Below are positions 54,860-64,000 of a stretch of 64,000 nt of DNA, piece by piece. The DNA comes from Rhypophila decipiens (lineage: Eukaryota; Ascomycota; Sordariomycetes; Sordariales; Naviculisporaceae), in NCBI GenBank assembly GCA_033297075.1, contig MU858182.1:39897-103896 (forward strand), read 5' to 3'. The translations under genes were made by a program, and so were the position numbers. Under the pieces are notes generated by a model. The model saw only the letters and a program-made list of their open reading frames with translations, made no database searches and was not told the origin of the DNA. How positions within the stretch are numbered: the first letter of the stretch is position 1; every line of letters begins with the position of its first letter.

Positions 54860-55159
54860 TCAAGTTCCGTTGGTGGCAGCCTGCCATGTCTCACCTTCCG
54901 CCGTGAAGGTTGGATCGGGTGTTGGATGGGAAGGAGAGGGATCAGGGCGAATCGAATCCGCTATCATGCCATAAGCCTCTAGTTCTCGAACACTATTAGG
55001 AAAGGACCTGACCCGACGTCCGATCGTATGAATCACAGACCCGATGATCGAAAAGAGTGGAATGCCGAGCAGCCAAGACTCCACCCTCCTCATTCTTGCA
55101 AGGAAAGCGCATCGAGGCCTCGGCTTGGGGATGACTTCATGCGAAGATGTGCCACTCAT
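54860..55159 (-). CDS. possible small single-pass membrane protein
   Basis: A 99-residue frame (MSGTSSHEVIPKPRPRCAFL) with one hydrophobic stretch SWLLGIPLFSIIGSVIHTIG, then a polar Pro-rich end. No splice signals or family features support it beyond its reasonable composition. It lies 3' to the large membrane protein on the other strand and may be spurious. Confidence 0.22.
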   Translation of the reverse strand: MSGTSSHEVIPKPRPRCAFLARMRRVESWLLGIPLFSIIGSVIHTIGRRVRSFPNSVRELEAYGMIADSIRPDPSPSHPTPDPTFTAEGETWQAATNGT

Positions 55160-56589
55160 TCTTTTGGACTGTTAGATCCTTCAAGTCCATTGTACACTGC
55201 GATATTGAAGGCATCTTCATCACTGTTATTGCACATGTTTATTATATTTGCCATATCATTTCCACGGCTTTAGTGCCTCGTATCGTAGAAGAGAAATCAG
55301 CATGAAATAATCCAGCCGCAAAACTCTTGTTCCTGCTTCCTCAATCTTCGATTTGCACATATCTGGATACTTATCTCTCCAACACAATGACCGTGTATGA
55401 TGACATTGCTCGATCGGTTTGCTGCCAGATTCTAGGCCCGAGAGAGGCCATAGCGGAAACTCCGTCTCGGGGAGGAAAGCCGGACACCGATTGCTATTCA
55501 CGATCTTCCGGCCCACCGCAAACACCTTGTCTGCGACTCCGCATAACCAAAAGCTAAAGATAGAATGTAATATTGATAGCCAGAGAATATCTAGACAGGA
55601 GTTCGACAACATATGGTTGTTTTTTCCCCACTTCCTGGTTACGCTTCTCTTTAGACATCCAAGATTCATCGTGATGCTGTGACTGCTATGGGAACTGGTG
55701 GGCTCGTTCCTGCCGTCGCTCTTGTCCACCCGGCCTTTTTCCACTCTCCCGCGGAAACTTATCTTCCCGACAATATCCAGTATCCACAAACATGCTCATC
55801 GTGATCGGGACATCCTGTGCCTTTTGTTCTCAGAGATCGCGCAACCTGGCATGGCCCACTGTTAGGTAGTTAGAGTTTGCTTTTGCTGAACAATTTTCAA
55901 ACTGCAAATCCAAGGATCCACCAGACAGCTGTCGCTTATCTCATATATAACGCCGGTTTCAATTCTCCCTCCGTTTCGAAAAAGATCTTCCTCATTAGGG
56001 AAAAGTCGTCCGTGGGTGGGCCATCATCATGAGAGCAAACATCAAAGACAACTCATTTCGTTCTTGTCTTGACACAGCGAGAAACCCACTGATTGTTCGC
56101 CTCCCTTGAAAGGAGAGCACCACGACCAGAGCTTAGTTTCAATTGTGTCATCATCGCTTTGTATGTTTGCCCGACAACCTTGCCACATCACTTTCTCTCT
56201 CTTCTCAAAGCTTCTTTCACTGCTTGCTTTTCGTGCTTTTTGCATCACCTGTTAATACACTCTTTGCTTCATGTTTTCTACGCGTCTTATCGGTCTCTGT
56301 TCAGATTTCTTGTTCTAGTCACCAATTGTCGATAAAAGCTCCAACCTTGCGTGTTAACCTCTCTCTTTGCTTTTTCCACCGCCTGCCCTTGCTTCCAGCT
56401 CCTGAGTACGCACATGGGGTTTTTTTTTTCTTAATACTTACGAAGGCTTATCCGCCGGTTGCTCCTTTTGTTTCTCGATGGACGTTGGAATTTAGCAAGT
56501 TGCGCCTTGCTTTCGTGGCGGTATTGTCTAATCAGCTGCAGGCAAAGGCTCTATATAAAGCAAAGGGACAGGCCCCACACTCTATTCAT

Positions 56590-56662
56590 GGTCCGCTGGC
56601 TCAATCGGAAGAGCGTCTGACTACGAATCAGGAGGTTCCAGGTTCGAGCCCTGGGTGGATCG
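56590..56662 (+). tRNA. tRNA-Arg(ACG): tRNA-Arg (anticodon ACG), no intron
   Basis: All arms fold: acceptor GGTCCGC with GTGGATC (two G-T pairs), D-arm GCTC/GAGC, anticodon stem TCTGA/TCAGG around loop CTACGAA, and T-arm CCAGG/CCTGG with TTCGAGC. A-box and B-box are intact. A run of seven T about 30 bp downstream serves as Pol III terminator. It reads CGN arginine codons after inosine modification of A34. Confidence 0.93.
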
Positions 56663-56691
56663 TTCTTATAGAGTAAGGAGGACATAGGATC

Positions 56692-56698
56692 TTTTTTT
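56692..56698 (+). terminator. Pol III terminator of tRNA-Arg
   Basis: T7 run about 30 bp after the tRNA 3' end. Confidence 0.6.
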
Positions 56699-57489
56699 GT
56701 TCCTCACTTGTCTATCGTAGGTTTAACAACTTCTTTCAAACTTGCCTTTTTTTCCCTAGCTTTCCTCTAAAGGATGCACAGTCTTATATTTAGGCGGCAT
56801 TAGATTGCCGTGCAAAATTTGATCACTTTAACCTTTACCCATTCACCGGTTCGGACCCAACACCACGAGGAGACGGCAAAGAGCAAAAATTTCCGAAACC
56901 TGGACGGGATTGTTTTCGGGAACCTGCTTCCACCTCAGATCGATTGCAGATCCTGTTTTGGAGTCGTCTACTGTACTCTGTCAATCCGCCCCCAAAATCG
57001 ATGCCTTTGCTCATCTTAAAGCCTAGCAAATATGCCGTCTTGCAACATGGAAGCGAATCCTTTCTCCTTCTCAGACGCATCATGTCGGCTTTCACCCATT
57101 TGTATGTGCTGTCTTGTCATTCCCGCTGATCCAGAACCTCCTGGGCGCTGCAAGCAGGCTGCCGTGTAAAGCGTTGCATCACCACAGCCCTCTCGTCTTA
57201 TACCGCCGTGTTATAGCCCCCTGCTTGCTCAGATCACCATATTCAAGTATGTGCTCTCTGAAAGAACCGACCAGGCCGGTTTTGTGGGCGACCAGCAGCA
57301 GGCCGTTTTCGAGCCAGTCAGAGGGCCGTACCATTCTCTCCCGGCTCCAGGTTGATTCCTTCCCTGCGCGACCTCAACATGCAATACCACCGCACCTGCT
57401 GACAGAGCTTTAGCCGGAACTGGTCGGAGACTCCAACTTTCTCGGGTTCAAGCTGTTCGAGGGCGAGTCGAAGACGGCTTGCCAAGTAG

Positions 57490-57918
57490 ATGCCAAGGAG
57501 CGACTACTGCGTAATAAATAATCTCTACACCATCCCGGCGAACAAGTCTGCTCTTTTGGGGGGGTATGAGCCCCATTTGTCTGGTCGAGCCCAGTTCTCG
57601 GTTCTCGTGATTCTTGGACGCCCTGCGATCTGGCATCCCGCCATCTTACCGACCCGCCTGCTTACCTCTTTCCCATGAAACACCCCAAGTCTGATGAAGT
57701 CGTGGGGAAAAGGACAGATTTCAGTCAGACTGCAAACGATCACTTTCTCAGCATCGAGACGGAAATCAACGGCGCAGAGATCATTCGACGTCATCTTCCC
57801 GGTCGACCCGGGCTCGGTTACATCCAGACTCATGGCGCGGAACGTCATTGAGAACCAGTAGTGTGGGAGGGAGCTGCGACAAGTCTTGCGCAACGTGCTC
57901 GCCCGCCAGACAGAGACG
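57490..57918 (+). other. coding-like stretch with in-frame stops upstream of the caspase-like gene
   Basis: In the frame of the caspase-like gene, 57490-57918 is open except for TGA near 57676 and TAG at 57859-57861, and reads plausibly (FSVLVILGRPAIWHPAILP, SFDVIFPVDPGSVTSRLMAR, CGRELRQVLRNVLARQTE). It may be remains of an upstream gene or N-terminal exons. The minus strand is also open for 161 codons here, so direction is uncertain. Confidence 0.25.
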
Positions 57919-59562
57919 ATGAACGACGATGATGATATTACGAGCCTATGGCAACGCCATCTGCTGGCCGCTGTGAGGGACAATCTGTCCGCAGCCAGTG
58001 TGCAGGCCATACCCTCGGTACCGCGGAGCCTTGATGGCGACGAGCTTATGACAAACGAGAAGAAAAAAGAACCCGTTCAAGTCGGAGCTGACTGGGATGA
58101 GCAAATGGACTCTGTCGTCGGTGCGCTCCACGAACTAACTGTGTAAGGCTTGCGATCACGGAGACTGCAGACTTCCGAGCTAACGGACAGAGCAGACAAA
58201 GTCCAACTACAATAAACACAGCAGACGCATATAGTCCCGAGACTCCGTGGTTCCCCGACAGAGAAGGGTACACAGAAACGGCTCTGTCATCGCCACAGAA
58301 TTCCAGCTGGTCAAGAACCATAAAGACAGCGATGCAAGCCAAACGACTGTCCGCGCCTGACGAATTTATCGATTTGGCAAGCGAGAGCAGCAGACAATCC
58401 CCCCGAGGCAAAGGAAAAGGTCTCGATCTACGACACCAACAAGTGCCCAGCCCAACTTTGCCGGCACGACGACAACCAGCGCTGCCAAGTTGGTACACGG
58501 AGCGAAACATACCCACTTACAACACAAAAGCGGAACCTGAAAGCATATCGTACGAAGATTATTACCGCCAATACAATCCAAACAGCGAGCGCAACATGCC
58601 GCCCGATCCGCCCACGGTGACAGTTCGGTACGCGCCCAGCCGGGTCAGTCGGATGATGGAGACTCCGCCTCAAGAGGTCCATGTCCTGATATTGACGTGG
58701 GCGAAAAGAGACGACAATAATGGAAGGAGAACAGTTGACGAGGCGCCGCTGCTCAGTCCAACGCTGGATATGGAGACGGAGGCAGTACGATCTAGTTTCA
58801 AGAGGAGGGGATACAGAGTACAGTGCAGGCGCATCCCGGAGGACTATCCCACCGCGGCGGTGGAGACCATACTGGACAAGTTTCTGGACAAATCCGTTGA
58901 GGGGAAGAGTCTCTTGGTGGTTTACTACCATGGGTACGGGAATACCGACCAGAGCGGTAGAATGGTGTTTTCTAGGTACGTCCAGCTGAGCTGCTTTGTT
59001 TAATCTTTGCTCTGCTTCAGGCATAAGACAGCTAACCAGTATGTCGTAACAAAATAGTGACCAGCACGCAACTTCGTCCTTCTTCTGGGACGACGTCCGC
59101 GACCCGATCATGCAGTCCCCCGGCGATGTCCTCCTCATATTCGACTGCTGTCCGTTACCGTCTAACCAGTCTCAGTACGGGCAGAAGCATAACCCGATGA
59201 GACCAGCGGACGACGGAACCCTCTTGATCGAAGCGGGCATGATATCGTCCCCGTCGACCAAACAGCTGCTGGGAGTTTGTGCTTCGCCTCCTCGGGGGTT
59301 TGGACAGCAGCAGCAGATAGATGCAAAGACGCCGATAGATGCAATATGTCCACAGGGAATGATGACCACAGCGCTGTGCAGAATCTTGGACAACACATTT
59401 GCGGACAGACAGGTCTCTGTGCAGAATCTTTGCTCGAGCATCAAGGAAGATCTCAGACTTGGAGGTACCGAGGATAAGATGAGCCTGGCTTTCAAGGTAT
59501 TTGTGACGCAGCTTGGGGGCGGTCAGCTGGGTGATATTTGTCTGCCTCGGTTTAGGGACTAG
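57919..59562 (+). CDS. caspase-like cysteine peptidase (C14-type) with disordered N-terminus
   Basis: Exons 57919..58142, 58196..58975 and 59058..59562 give 502 residues. The first splice (GTAAGG, GCTAACGGA branch region, GAGCAG) joins MNDDDDITSLWQRHL..HELTV to QSPTTINTADAY. Residues 1-190 are mostly disordered. Residues 205-500 form a caspase-like fold: strand VHVLILTWAKRD, helix METEAVRSSFKRRGYRV, strand SLLVVYYHGYGN with catalytic His320, and strand DVLLIFDCCPL with catalytic Cys in DCC (Cys366 in the usual D-x-C position). The DCC in place of DSCHSG separates it from canonical metacaspases and resembles fungal caspase-like domains tied to cell-death or NLR systems (inference). No pro-domain with known name. 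Confidence 0.72.
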
Positions 59563-59818
59563 GATTGTGGCACCAAACATAAGCCCGTCTGGGAAAGTTG
59601 CAGAAAATGTTTCATGGTGTGCCGGTGGTTGAATTTGAATGCCACCATCGGCCTAGTGAATCAGCTATGGAGGACTCAGTCGGGCTGGTGATATCTGGAG
59701 GGCTTGATGGGAGGCCTCGCTATTTATGTGATGAGAAATGATTGGGCGATAATGAAATTCAGAAATGACATGTCTCTATTCCCGCATACCGGCATGGCCG
59801 GCTTTGGGGATGTCAGTC

Positions 59819-60463
59819 TCATGCCTCCCCATCTACCTCTCTTCTGACCAGGTAAACGGCATCCTCACCGTAACCCTTGACCTTCTCTTTCAACACGTCA
59901 GACAGATTCTCAGGCGGTAGGAATCCAAACTTCCCCCAAAACTCAGACGTCCCGTATACCGAGATCAGACAGGTCGTCTTGTACCCGTGGCGCTTGGCTA
60001 CATCCAAGAGAAGACGGATACACTGAGCTGCGAGGCCTTGTCCGCGGAAGGCAGGGAGAATGGCAATGTCGTGGATGTAATACTGCGGTGATGGTTTGAC
60101 CGCCGGTTCATCGTTATTGAGATTTGAGTTATCGGGAGTATTTGTAGGAATGGAGCCCAATAGCGAGTCCAGCGCGGGCGGCTGGTCATGCGGAATGGGA
60201 TGCGAAATAGCGTAGCCGTATATCCTACTGGAGCTGGGACCAGAAGGTGCTGCAGGTTCGTTGTTCAAAGCGGAATTTGGATCGCATTCGGAATCGGCGA
60301 GGACTAGAAAGCCCTCGGGGAATAAAGTCGCGCGCTCGGTAAAAACTGCGGGGCTTTCTGGAAGTGATGGGTGGACGATATCGCCGACGTGGACGAGGCC
60401 GGGCATGTCGTCTGGTAGCTGGATTTGCCGCCACATTGGGGCGGGCGATTTGGTACTCGACAT
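59819..60463 (-). CDS. GNAT-family N-acetyltransferase
   Basis: A single exon of 214 residues. The acetyl-CoA loop lies in YIHDIAILPAFRGQGLAAQCIRLLL (R-G-Q-G-L-A matches Q/RxxGxG/A), followed by KTTCLISVYGTSEFWGKFGFLPPE, the typical strand-helix of the last motif. The first third also fits (LVHVGDIVHPSLPES, LVLADSE). A Pro/Asn-rich insertion at about 95-125 lengthens the loop before the acetyl-CoA motif. Substrate unknown; cytosolic by lack of signals. Confidence 0.83.
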   Translation of the reverse strand: MSSTKSPAPMWRQIQLPDDMPGLVHVGDIVHPSLPESPAVFTERATLFPEGFLVLADSECDPNSALNNEPAAPSGPSSSRIYGYAISHPIPHDQPPALDSLLGSIPTNTPDNSNLNNDEPAVKPSPQYYIHDIAILPAFRGQGLAAQCIRLLLDVAKRHGYKTTCLISVYGTSEFWGKFGFLPPENLSDVLKEKVKGYGEDAVYLVRREVDGEA

Positions 60464-60700
60464 TTGGATTTGAAAAGTCCTGTTTGTGTGACGATCCGTC
60501 TTAGTCGTTCAACGAGTATGGTGGCAGGAAATTCAATTTTTTCTTGAAAAGTTGAAGGAGAGTAAGAGCCTAGTTGATTGCTGTTGGTTGAAAAAGGGTG
60601 GGAAACGCGGTGGAGCTAGAGAGAGCCCCGCTTGACCACGGCTTTGATCCCTTTTGCTCTTTTACAAATCAAAAGAATTTCTAAAAAAAGGCAAAAGCTC

Positions 60701-60784
60701 AAGGCGTCCTTACTCGTCGGTCTACTCTTAGTCCTTACTCGCTTGGTTAGCTCCTAAGAGTAGACCGACGAGTAAGGACGCCTT
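60701..60784. repeat. perfect 30-bp inverted repeat with 24-nt loop
   Basis: 60701-60730 (starts AAGGCGTCCTTACTCG) is the exact reverse complement of 60755-60784. The loop itself repeats GTCCTTACTCG. Transcribed from either strand it would form a 30-31 bp perfect hairpin. It lies 25 bp past the 3' end of the tRNA-like sequence on the minus strand. Confidence 0.85.
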
Positions 60785-60808
60785 TACGAAAAGTCTCTTT
60801 CGACTTTT

Positions 60809-60928
60809 ACTTGCCCGGGATTGAACCGACACCCTCCCCTATAGGTGGGGGGAGGAAGTGCTGCAGGCCGGAGGGGTACAGAGGAATTACTTGAGTCGCC
60901 GCAGCTGACCGTTGAGCTATGCCCAACT
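60809..60928 (-). tRNA. tRNA-like gene with class II variable arm, possibly intron-bearing or decayed
   Basis: On the minus strand it has an A-box (TAGCTCAACGG, 60909-60919) and a B-box (GGTTCAATCC, 60818-60827), a D-arm AGCT/AGCT, and a long hairpin CCTCCCC/GGGGAGG that would be the variable arm of a Leu/Ser-type tRNA. The sequence ACTCAAG suggests a CAA anticodon (Leu) followed by an intron. The acceptor stem pairs poorly, so it could be a pseudogene or tRNA-derived element. TTTT occurs about 20 bp downstream. Confidence 0.35.
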
Positions 60929-61454
60929 CATCTCTGCTGTCGCCATCCCCTCTCGGTGAAAATGGTGCACAGAAGACCTGCTTATGTAGGGCGGTTGGCT
61001 TGGCCACCAGCTAGGCAAGGGTACGTACCTAGAGCTTTGTTTGGTCTGATGTTGATTAAATTTGTGTCTCAAAGGCAGAGGTCAAGATTAGACAATGAAA
61101 TTCCAAGCTTGTGAACTCATTCGGCCCAAGGCAGGCAATGATGTGGGTTGGTAGATACGAGAGTCATTATGATGTGGTAGAGTATAGGAACTTTAGGAAG
61201 GTTTAAAGTCTCTTGAATTCTTCTTTTTATTGCCCAAGATAGAGGTCCCGGCATATGAGCTAACAATCCTTTTTCCAATCCGCCTTCAACTCAAACCCGA
61301 TACCTTTTGGATGAGCATGACCAGACATCTACCAAGCCTGGACAGGTCGAATCCTCCTGGTGCATTTCTGTATCCTGGTCAGCAAGAGCTCTGACTAAAT
61401 ACAGGTTAAAATCCTCACTTTTTATCTTTGAACGAATCAGAAGATGCCTTTGAC

Positions 61455-61637
61455 TTAGACGCAGATTCCAGCGCAGTTGCTTGTGCAGCTGGAAGGGAAC
61501 TTGATGCAGGTGGGCCACTGAGAGGGGCACTCGGCGCTGCTGGGGAAGTCGCAAGGTCGAGCGCCACGGGGATAGGAGGTGGAGGCAGTTCCGACGGCTG
61601 CGAGGGCGAGGAGGGAGATGATGCTGGTGAAGTGCAT
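61455..61637 (-). CDS. small secreted cysteine-rich protein (effector-like)
   Basis: 60 residues from the ATG at 61637 (an upstream ATG at 61712 would bury the signal peptide). Signal peptide MHFTSIISLLALAAVGTAS is followed by about 40 residues with six cysteines (RPCDF, AECPS, PTCIK, SSCTS, NCAG, ICV). Such size, signal and cysteine density fit small secreted proteins used as effectors, antimicrobial peptides or wall-associated peptides. No family recognised. Confidence 0.6.
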   Translation of the reverse strand: MHFTSIISLLALAAVGTASTSYPRGARPCDFPSSAECPSQWPTCIKFPSSCTSNCAGICV

Positions 61638-62492
61638 TTTGTTTGGTGCTTGGGAGCTGGAAAAGTTTGAGTGTTGATGGTGATGTTGCGAGTGAGGTTG
61701 AGGATGGCGCAAGTTGAGACTTTGAAACGAGGGTGGTCGTCGACTTCTTATACCAACTTGAGGGCAGGAACTTGTGTGATTCGAGGTGCGTCTATCAAGG
61801 TGTCAGCTGGCCTGGTCCTGGACTTCCAGCCAAGAAAGCAGTTCCTTGAAGCTGGTCAGAGGGCATGCATGTCCGCCTGACATCCATTGAAGACGGATAA
61901 TCATTACCTCTTCTGATGTTATAGACCGAGAGACTAGAGTCGGGGAGCCACTGTCAGATTCCGACGGTGAAAATAAAGGCGAGTGGTCGTCGTAAGAACA
62001 AGGGTCAAATCCTGCACGTCGAATATGATTCCTTTGGGAATGCCCTGTTGTGAAACTGTTAATGGAGTTGGATTGTGATAAGACGGGCAAGAATAAGCAT
62101 TACTATTGAAAGACGTCCACCAAGCCTGACCCTGTCAGGTCATGTCTTTCTCTTAAATGTTCCTTTCCGTCCCCAAGCATACCCAATTTTGAGACAACCC
62201 TCAGAAGCACCAAGACATCTTGGCCCAGTAAAATCTCTCCCAAGTCATACCGGGGCTTGCTGCGCCGTTTGCTACACAAAGGGTCGTCCTCGCTGTATTC
62301 ATAAGATGTAGTATGCATATTGTGGTGGTTGCTTGCATATCCGGGTAAGTATGAGCAGAGATTTCAAGCCAAGATGTTGCTGTCATATGGATAAAGATGT
62401 GATGGAGATCGGGGTCCGACAAAACCCGTAACTGGGACGGAGAATAAGTTGATCTGGTTGGTTAGTTGCTTGAGATTTCCTGCCTGGTAATC

Positions 62493-62626
62493 TTATCAGA
62501 TCATCAGATAATCTCCATCCAATCACAATATTCGATTTTTATCTCTTGGCTGGATGAAAATTTTTATCAGATCATCAGATAATCTCCAGCCAATCACATC
62601 GTTGGATCTTTACCCCTTGGCTGGAT
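62493..62626 (+). repeat. 63-bp tandem duplication with transition differences
   Basis: 62493-62555 and 62564-62626 both read TTATCAGATCATCAGATAAT at the start and CTTGGCTGGAT at the end. They differ at about eight sites, more than half of them C/T or A/G transitions. Confidence 0.75.
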
Positions 62627-63116
62627 TCTTGCGGGGGCGTTCAACGCTCATGGTCATACGACCGCTCCCTGAGGATTTCCAACCAGGTTCACGGCGCATT
62701 ATTGTGGGTTGAGGCGTCTGTACACGTAGTTGTGCATAATATTCTTCAAGGATTGCCAAGTCTGTTGTATTCGGTCCGCGTGTGGGTGGTGCCGATTTTG
62801 TCCAGAAAAGTTGACCGTTCATGCTGTTGCAAAAGGGGAACCGCGTGTTCAAATAAGCTGCCAAGAGCCGTTGTCGGATTGCAGCCAATTCCTTTGGCTC
62901 TGATTCCAGAAAGCTTCTCATCCTTCTTCCACTTTCCACGGAACGGTGGGCATTGTGGCAAAGTGGCATTGAACCTGCCCCCGTCATTTCATCAAGCAAG
63001 AGGGAGGCGTTGTAAGTCCCCACTTGACCAGTAATATCGCTGTTTTCAACAGCCCGGTCAAAGGCCGTCAACGAAGATCGTGTTTGGCGGCTTGTATGAG
63101 GGCTTGTAGGAAGCAC
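62610..63116 (-). CDS. doubtful 168-residue frame
   Basis: Frame with MLPTSPHTSRQTRSSL at the start and ERPRKNPAKG at the end; its stop lies inside the second copy of the 63-bp duplication. The composition is plausible but no motif, signal or splice site supports it. It may be a decayed gene. Confidence 0.2.
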   Translation of the reverse strand: MLPTSPHTSRQTRSSLTAFDRAVENSDITGQVGTYNASLLLDEMTGAGSMPLCHNAHRSVESGRRMRSFLESEPKELAAIRQRLLAAYLNTRFPFCNSMNGQLFWTKSAPPTRGPNTTDLAILEEYYAQLRVQTPQPTIMRREPGWKSSGSGRMTMSVERPRKNPAKG

Positions 63117-63727
63117 ACCGGATGTGGAATCGGAGAATTGGAGTTGAAATTTTCCAAATGGAGAACTCCAGGAACAACTTTGTCCGACTAGGGTCGTACA
63201 TGTTGGCTTAGTAGAGTCTCATTGCAGCTTTTTGGTCATGGCCAAGACTGACTTACCATGCACACTTCCCGCCGAAGGAACATATACGGAGCATACCGGA
63301 GAAGGTTTTTCATTATTACAGCGAGGGTGGACTCCAAGTGAATTATCTCCAAATCCGAGAACACTGGGACTTGGAGCCGAGAACGATAATTGTTATCTTC
63401 GTTCACATGTATCGAAAGTACACAACCTGTTGCTGGTCTGAGGCTCCAAGTCTCGGATTTGTCAGATGCCATCATGGGGCAGGTCCGATGATGTTGGTCA
63501 GACCCAAGAAGGCTGTGCCCACTGTACCACAATAAGATATGTATCATCATAGTAAGTCCGAAAAGAGGCTCAAGAGAATCATCAGCTGGATGGGTGAGCA
63601 TTACAGAACTTATAAAGCCTTGGCAACCTCGCAAGCTGAAGCCCGATTCCGGCGGTTCCTACAAAGCAACCAAGAATGCAGAACTTAGAAGTGCAGTTAT
63701 CCACGTCAAGGGTGCAAAATAATCTCT

Positions 63728-63840
63728 TTAGTCGGGGATGCGCTTCCGGGACTTGTTGGGTCCACCATGCTCCTGTTCAGTTATCCCTGAGGATCCAGAA
63801 CCAGAGGATTTGGTTTCCAGTGACCCGAAGAAAGGACTGT
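63728..63840 (-). CDS. possible last exon of a gene entering from the right
   Basis: A minus-strand frame reads YYSPFFGSLETKSSGSGSSG, then GITEQEHGGPNKSRKRIPD and a stop at 63728-63730, preceded by TATTATTACAG, a plausible acceptor. It ends in a basic KSRKR patch. Upstream exons would lie near or past the window end; not resolved. Confidence 0.25.
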
Positions 63841-64000
63841 AATAATACGAGGTCAACAACCACACACAACAGCCATATGTGCTGCCCGAATCTTGCCCTC
63901 AGCCGTTTCCTAATTCGTGAGTGGGCCGGTGCTGATGCTGCTTTAACATGTGCAGTGGGTGTGCTGGTGGTGGCGGTGCTTCTGGAGCCTTATTCTGCCA

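Larger units (their letters stand above)
54669..57489. other. 2.8 kb region with a tRNA, no other supported gene
   Basis: Apart from the tRNA-Arg at 56590 and a doubtful small frame at 54860, only short frames without features. T-rich around 56.1-56.5 kb. Confidence 0.45.
60464..61454. other. intergenic region with hairpin and tRNA-like gene
   Basis: Contains the 60701-60784 inverted repeat and the tRNA-like sequence 60809-60928; the rest shows no genes. Confidence 0.5.
61638..64000. other. right-end region with repeats, no firm gene
   Basis: Holds a 63-bp tandem duplication and doubtful frames at 62610-63116 and 63728-63840 (listed with low confidence). Confidence 0.45.

Noticed and set aside
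55256..55789. Minus-strand 177-codon frame MWILDIVGKISFRGR
   Set aside because: No motif or splice support, overlapped by forward frames; at best a relic.
56143..56676. Forward 177-codon frame ending beyond the tRNA
   Set aside because: It runs through tRNA-Arg and has T-rich leader-like composition.
1..64000. CRISPR arrays, prophage, bacterial operons
   Set aside because: Spliceosomal introns, a eukaryotic tRNA and fungal gene families show nuclear fungal DNA; no regularly spaced repeat-spacer arrays were seen.

Overview
The window is nuclear DNA of a filamentous ascomycete, most likely a Sordariomycete of the Sordariales type (inferred). Protein genes are mostly 0.6-3 kb and lie on both strands without operons. 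Introns are short (about 50-110 nt), with GTAAGT/GTATGT-type donors and CTAAC/CTAAT branch sites. The gene set is typical of Pezizomycotina: AA9 polysaccharide monooxygenase with CBM1, CE1 esterase, SUR7-type membrane protein, DUF3716-type protein, cytochrome P450, CTDK-I cyclin and a kinesin-6-like motor. In-frame TAG/TGA stops in decayed genes and C/T-G/A differences between repeat copies suggest RIP-type mutation.

Layout. 0-10 kb: start of an unknown gene running off the left edge, an unknown acidic-tail protein, a TRAPPC12-like TPR protein, a secreted double-cupredoxin/ferritin-like protein, a SUR7/PalI membrane protein and a coiled-coil protein. 10-23 kb: AA9 LPMO, a pair of lineage-specific MASNN proteins (the second broken), a sedoheptulose-bisphosphatase-like enzyme, a MITE-like element with about 90-bp inverted ends, a HAD-like protein lacking its nucleophile, and CTK2. 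23-30 kb: CE1 esterase, DUF3716 protein, a small CaaX protein that looks like a lipopeptide pheromone precursor, and a P450. 31-36.5 kb: an accessory island with two coiled-coil genes, one carrying repeats that serve both as exon and as intron 3' end, bracketed by novel repeat elements, then a fusion of a helical N-terminal domain to a catalytically dead low-molecular-weight tyrosine phosphatase fold. 37-45 kb: IFH1/CRF1-like nuclear protein and a kinesin-6-like motor. 46-55 kb: a decayed gene with six in-frame stops, an FAD monooxygenase and two divergent membrane-protein genes. 56-64 kb: tRNA-Arg(ACG), a caspase-like peptidase, a GNAT acetyltransferase, a 30-bp perfect inverted repeat beside a tRNA-like gene, and a small cysteine-rich secreted protein.

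How they fit together. Housekeeping genes (TRAPPC12, CTK2, IFH1-like, kinesin, SBPase-like) alternate with secreted carbohydrate-active genes (AA9, CE1) and with accessory genes. The accessory genes most worth attention are the exon/intron repeat gene with its flanking elements, the candidate pheromone, the pseudophosphatase fusion and the caspase-like peptidase. No biosynthetic cluster, CRISPR array, prophage or rRNA operon was seen. All gene models were built by eye from splice signals; family names are by recognition of motifs, without database searches.
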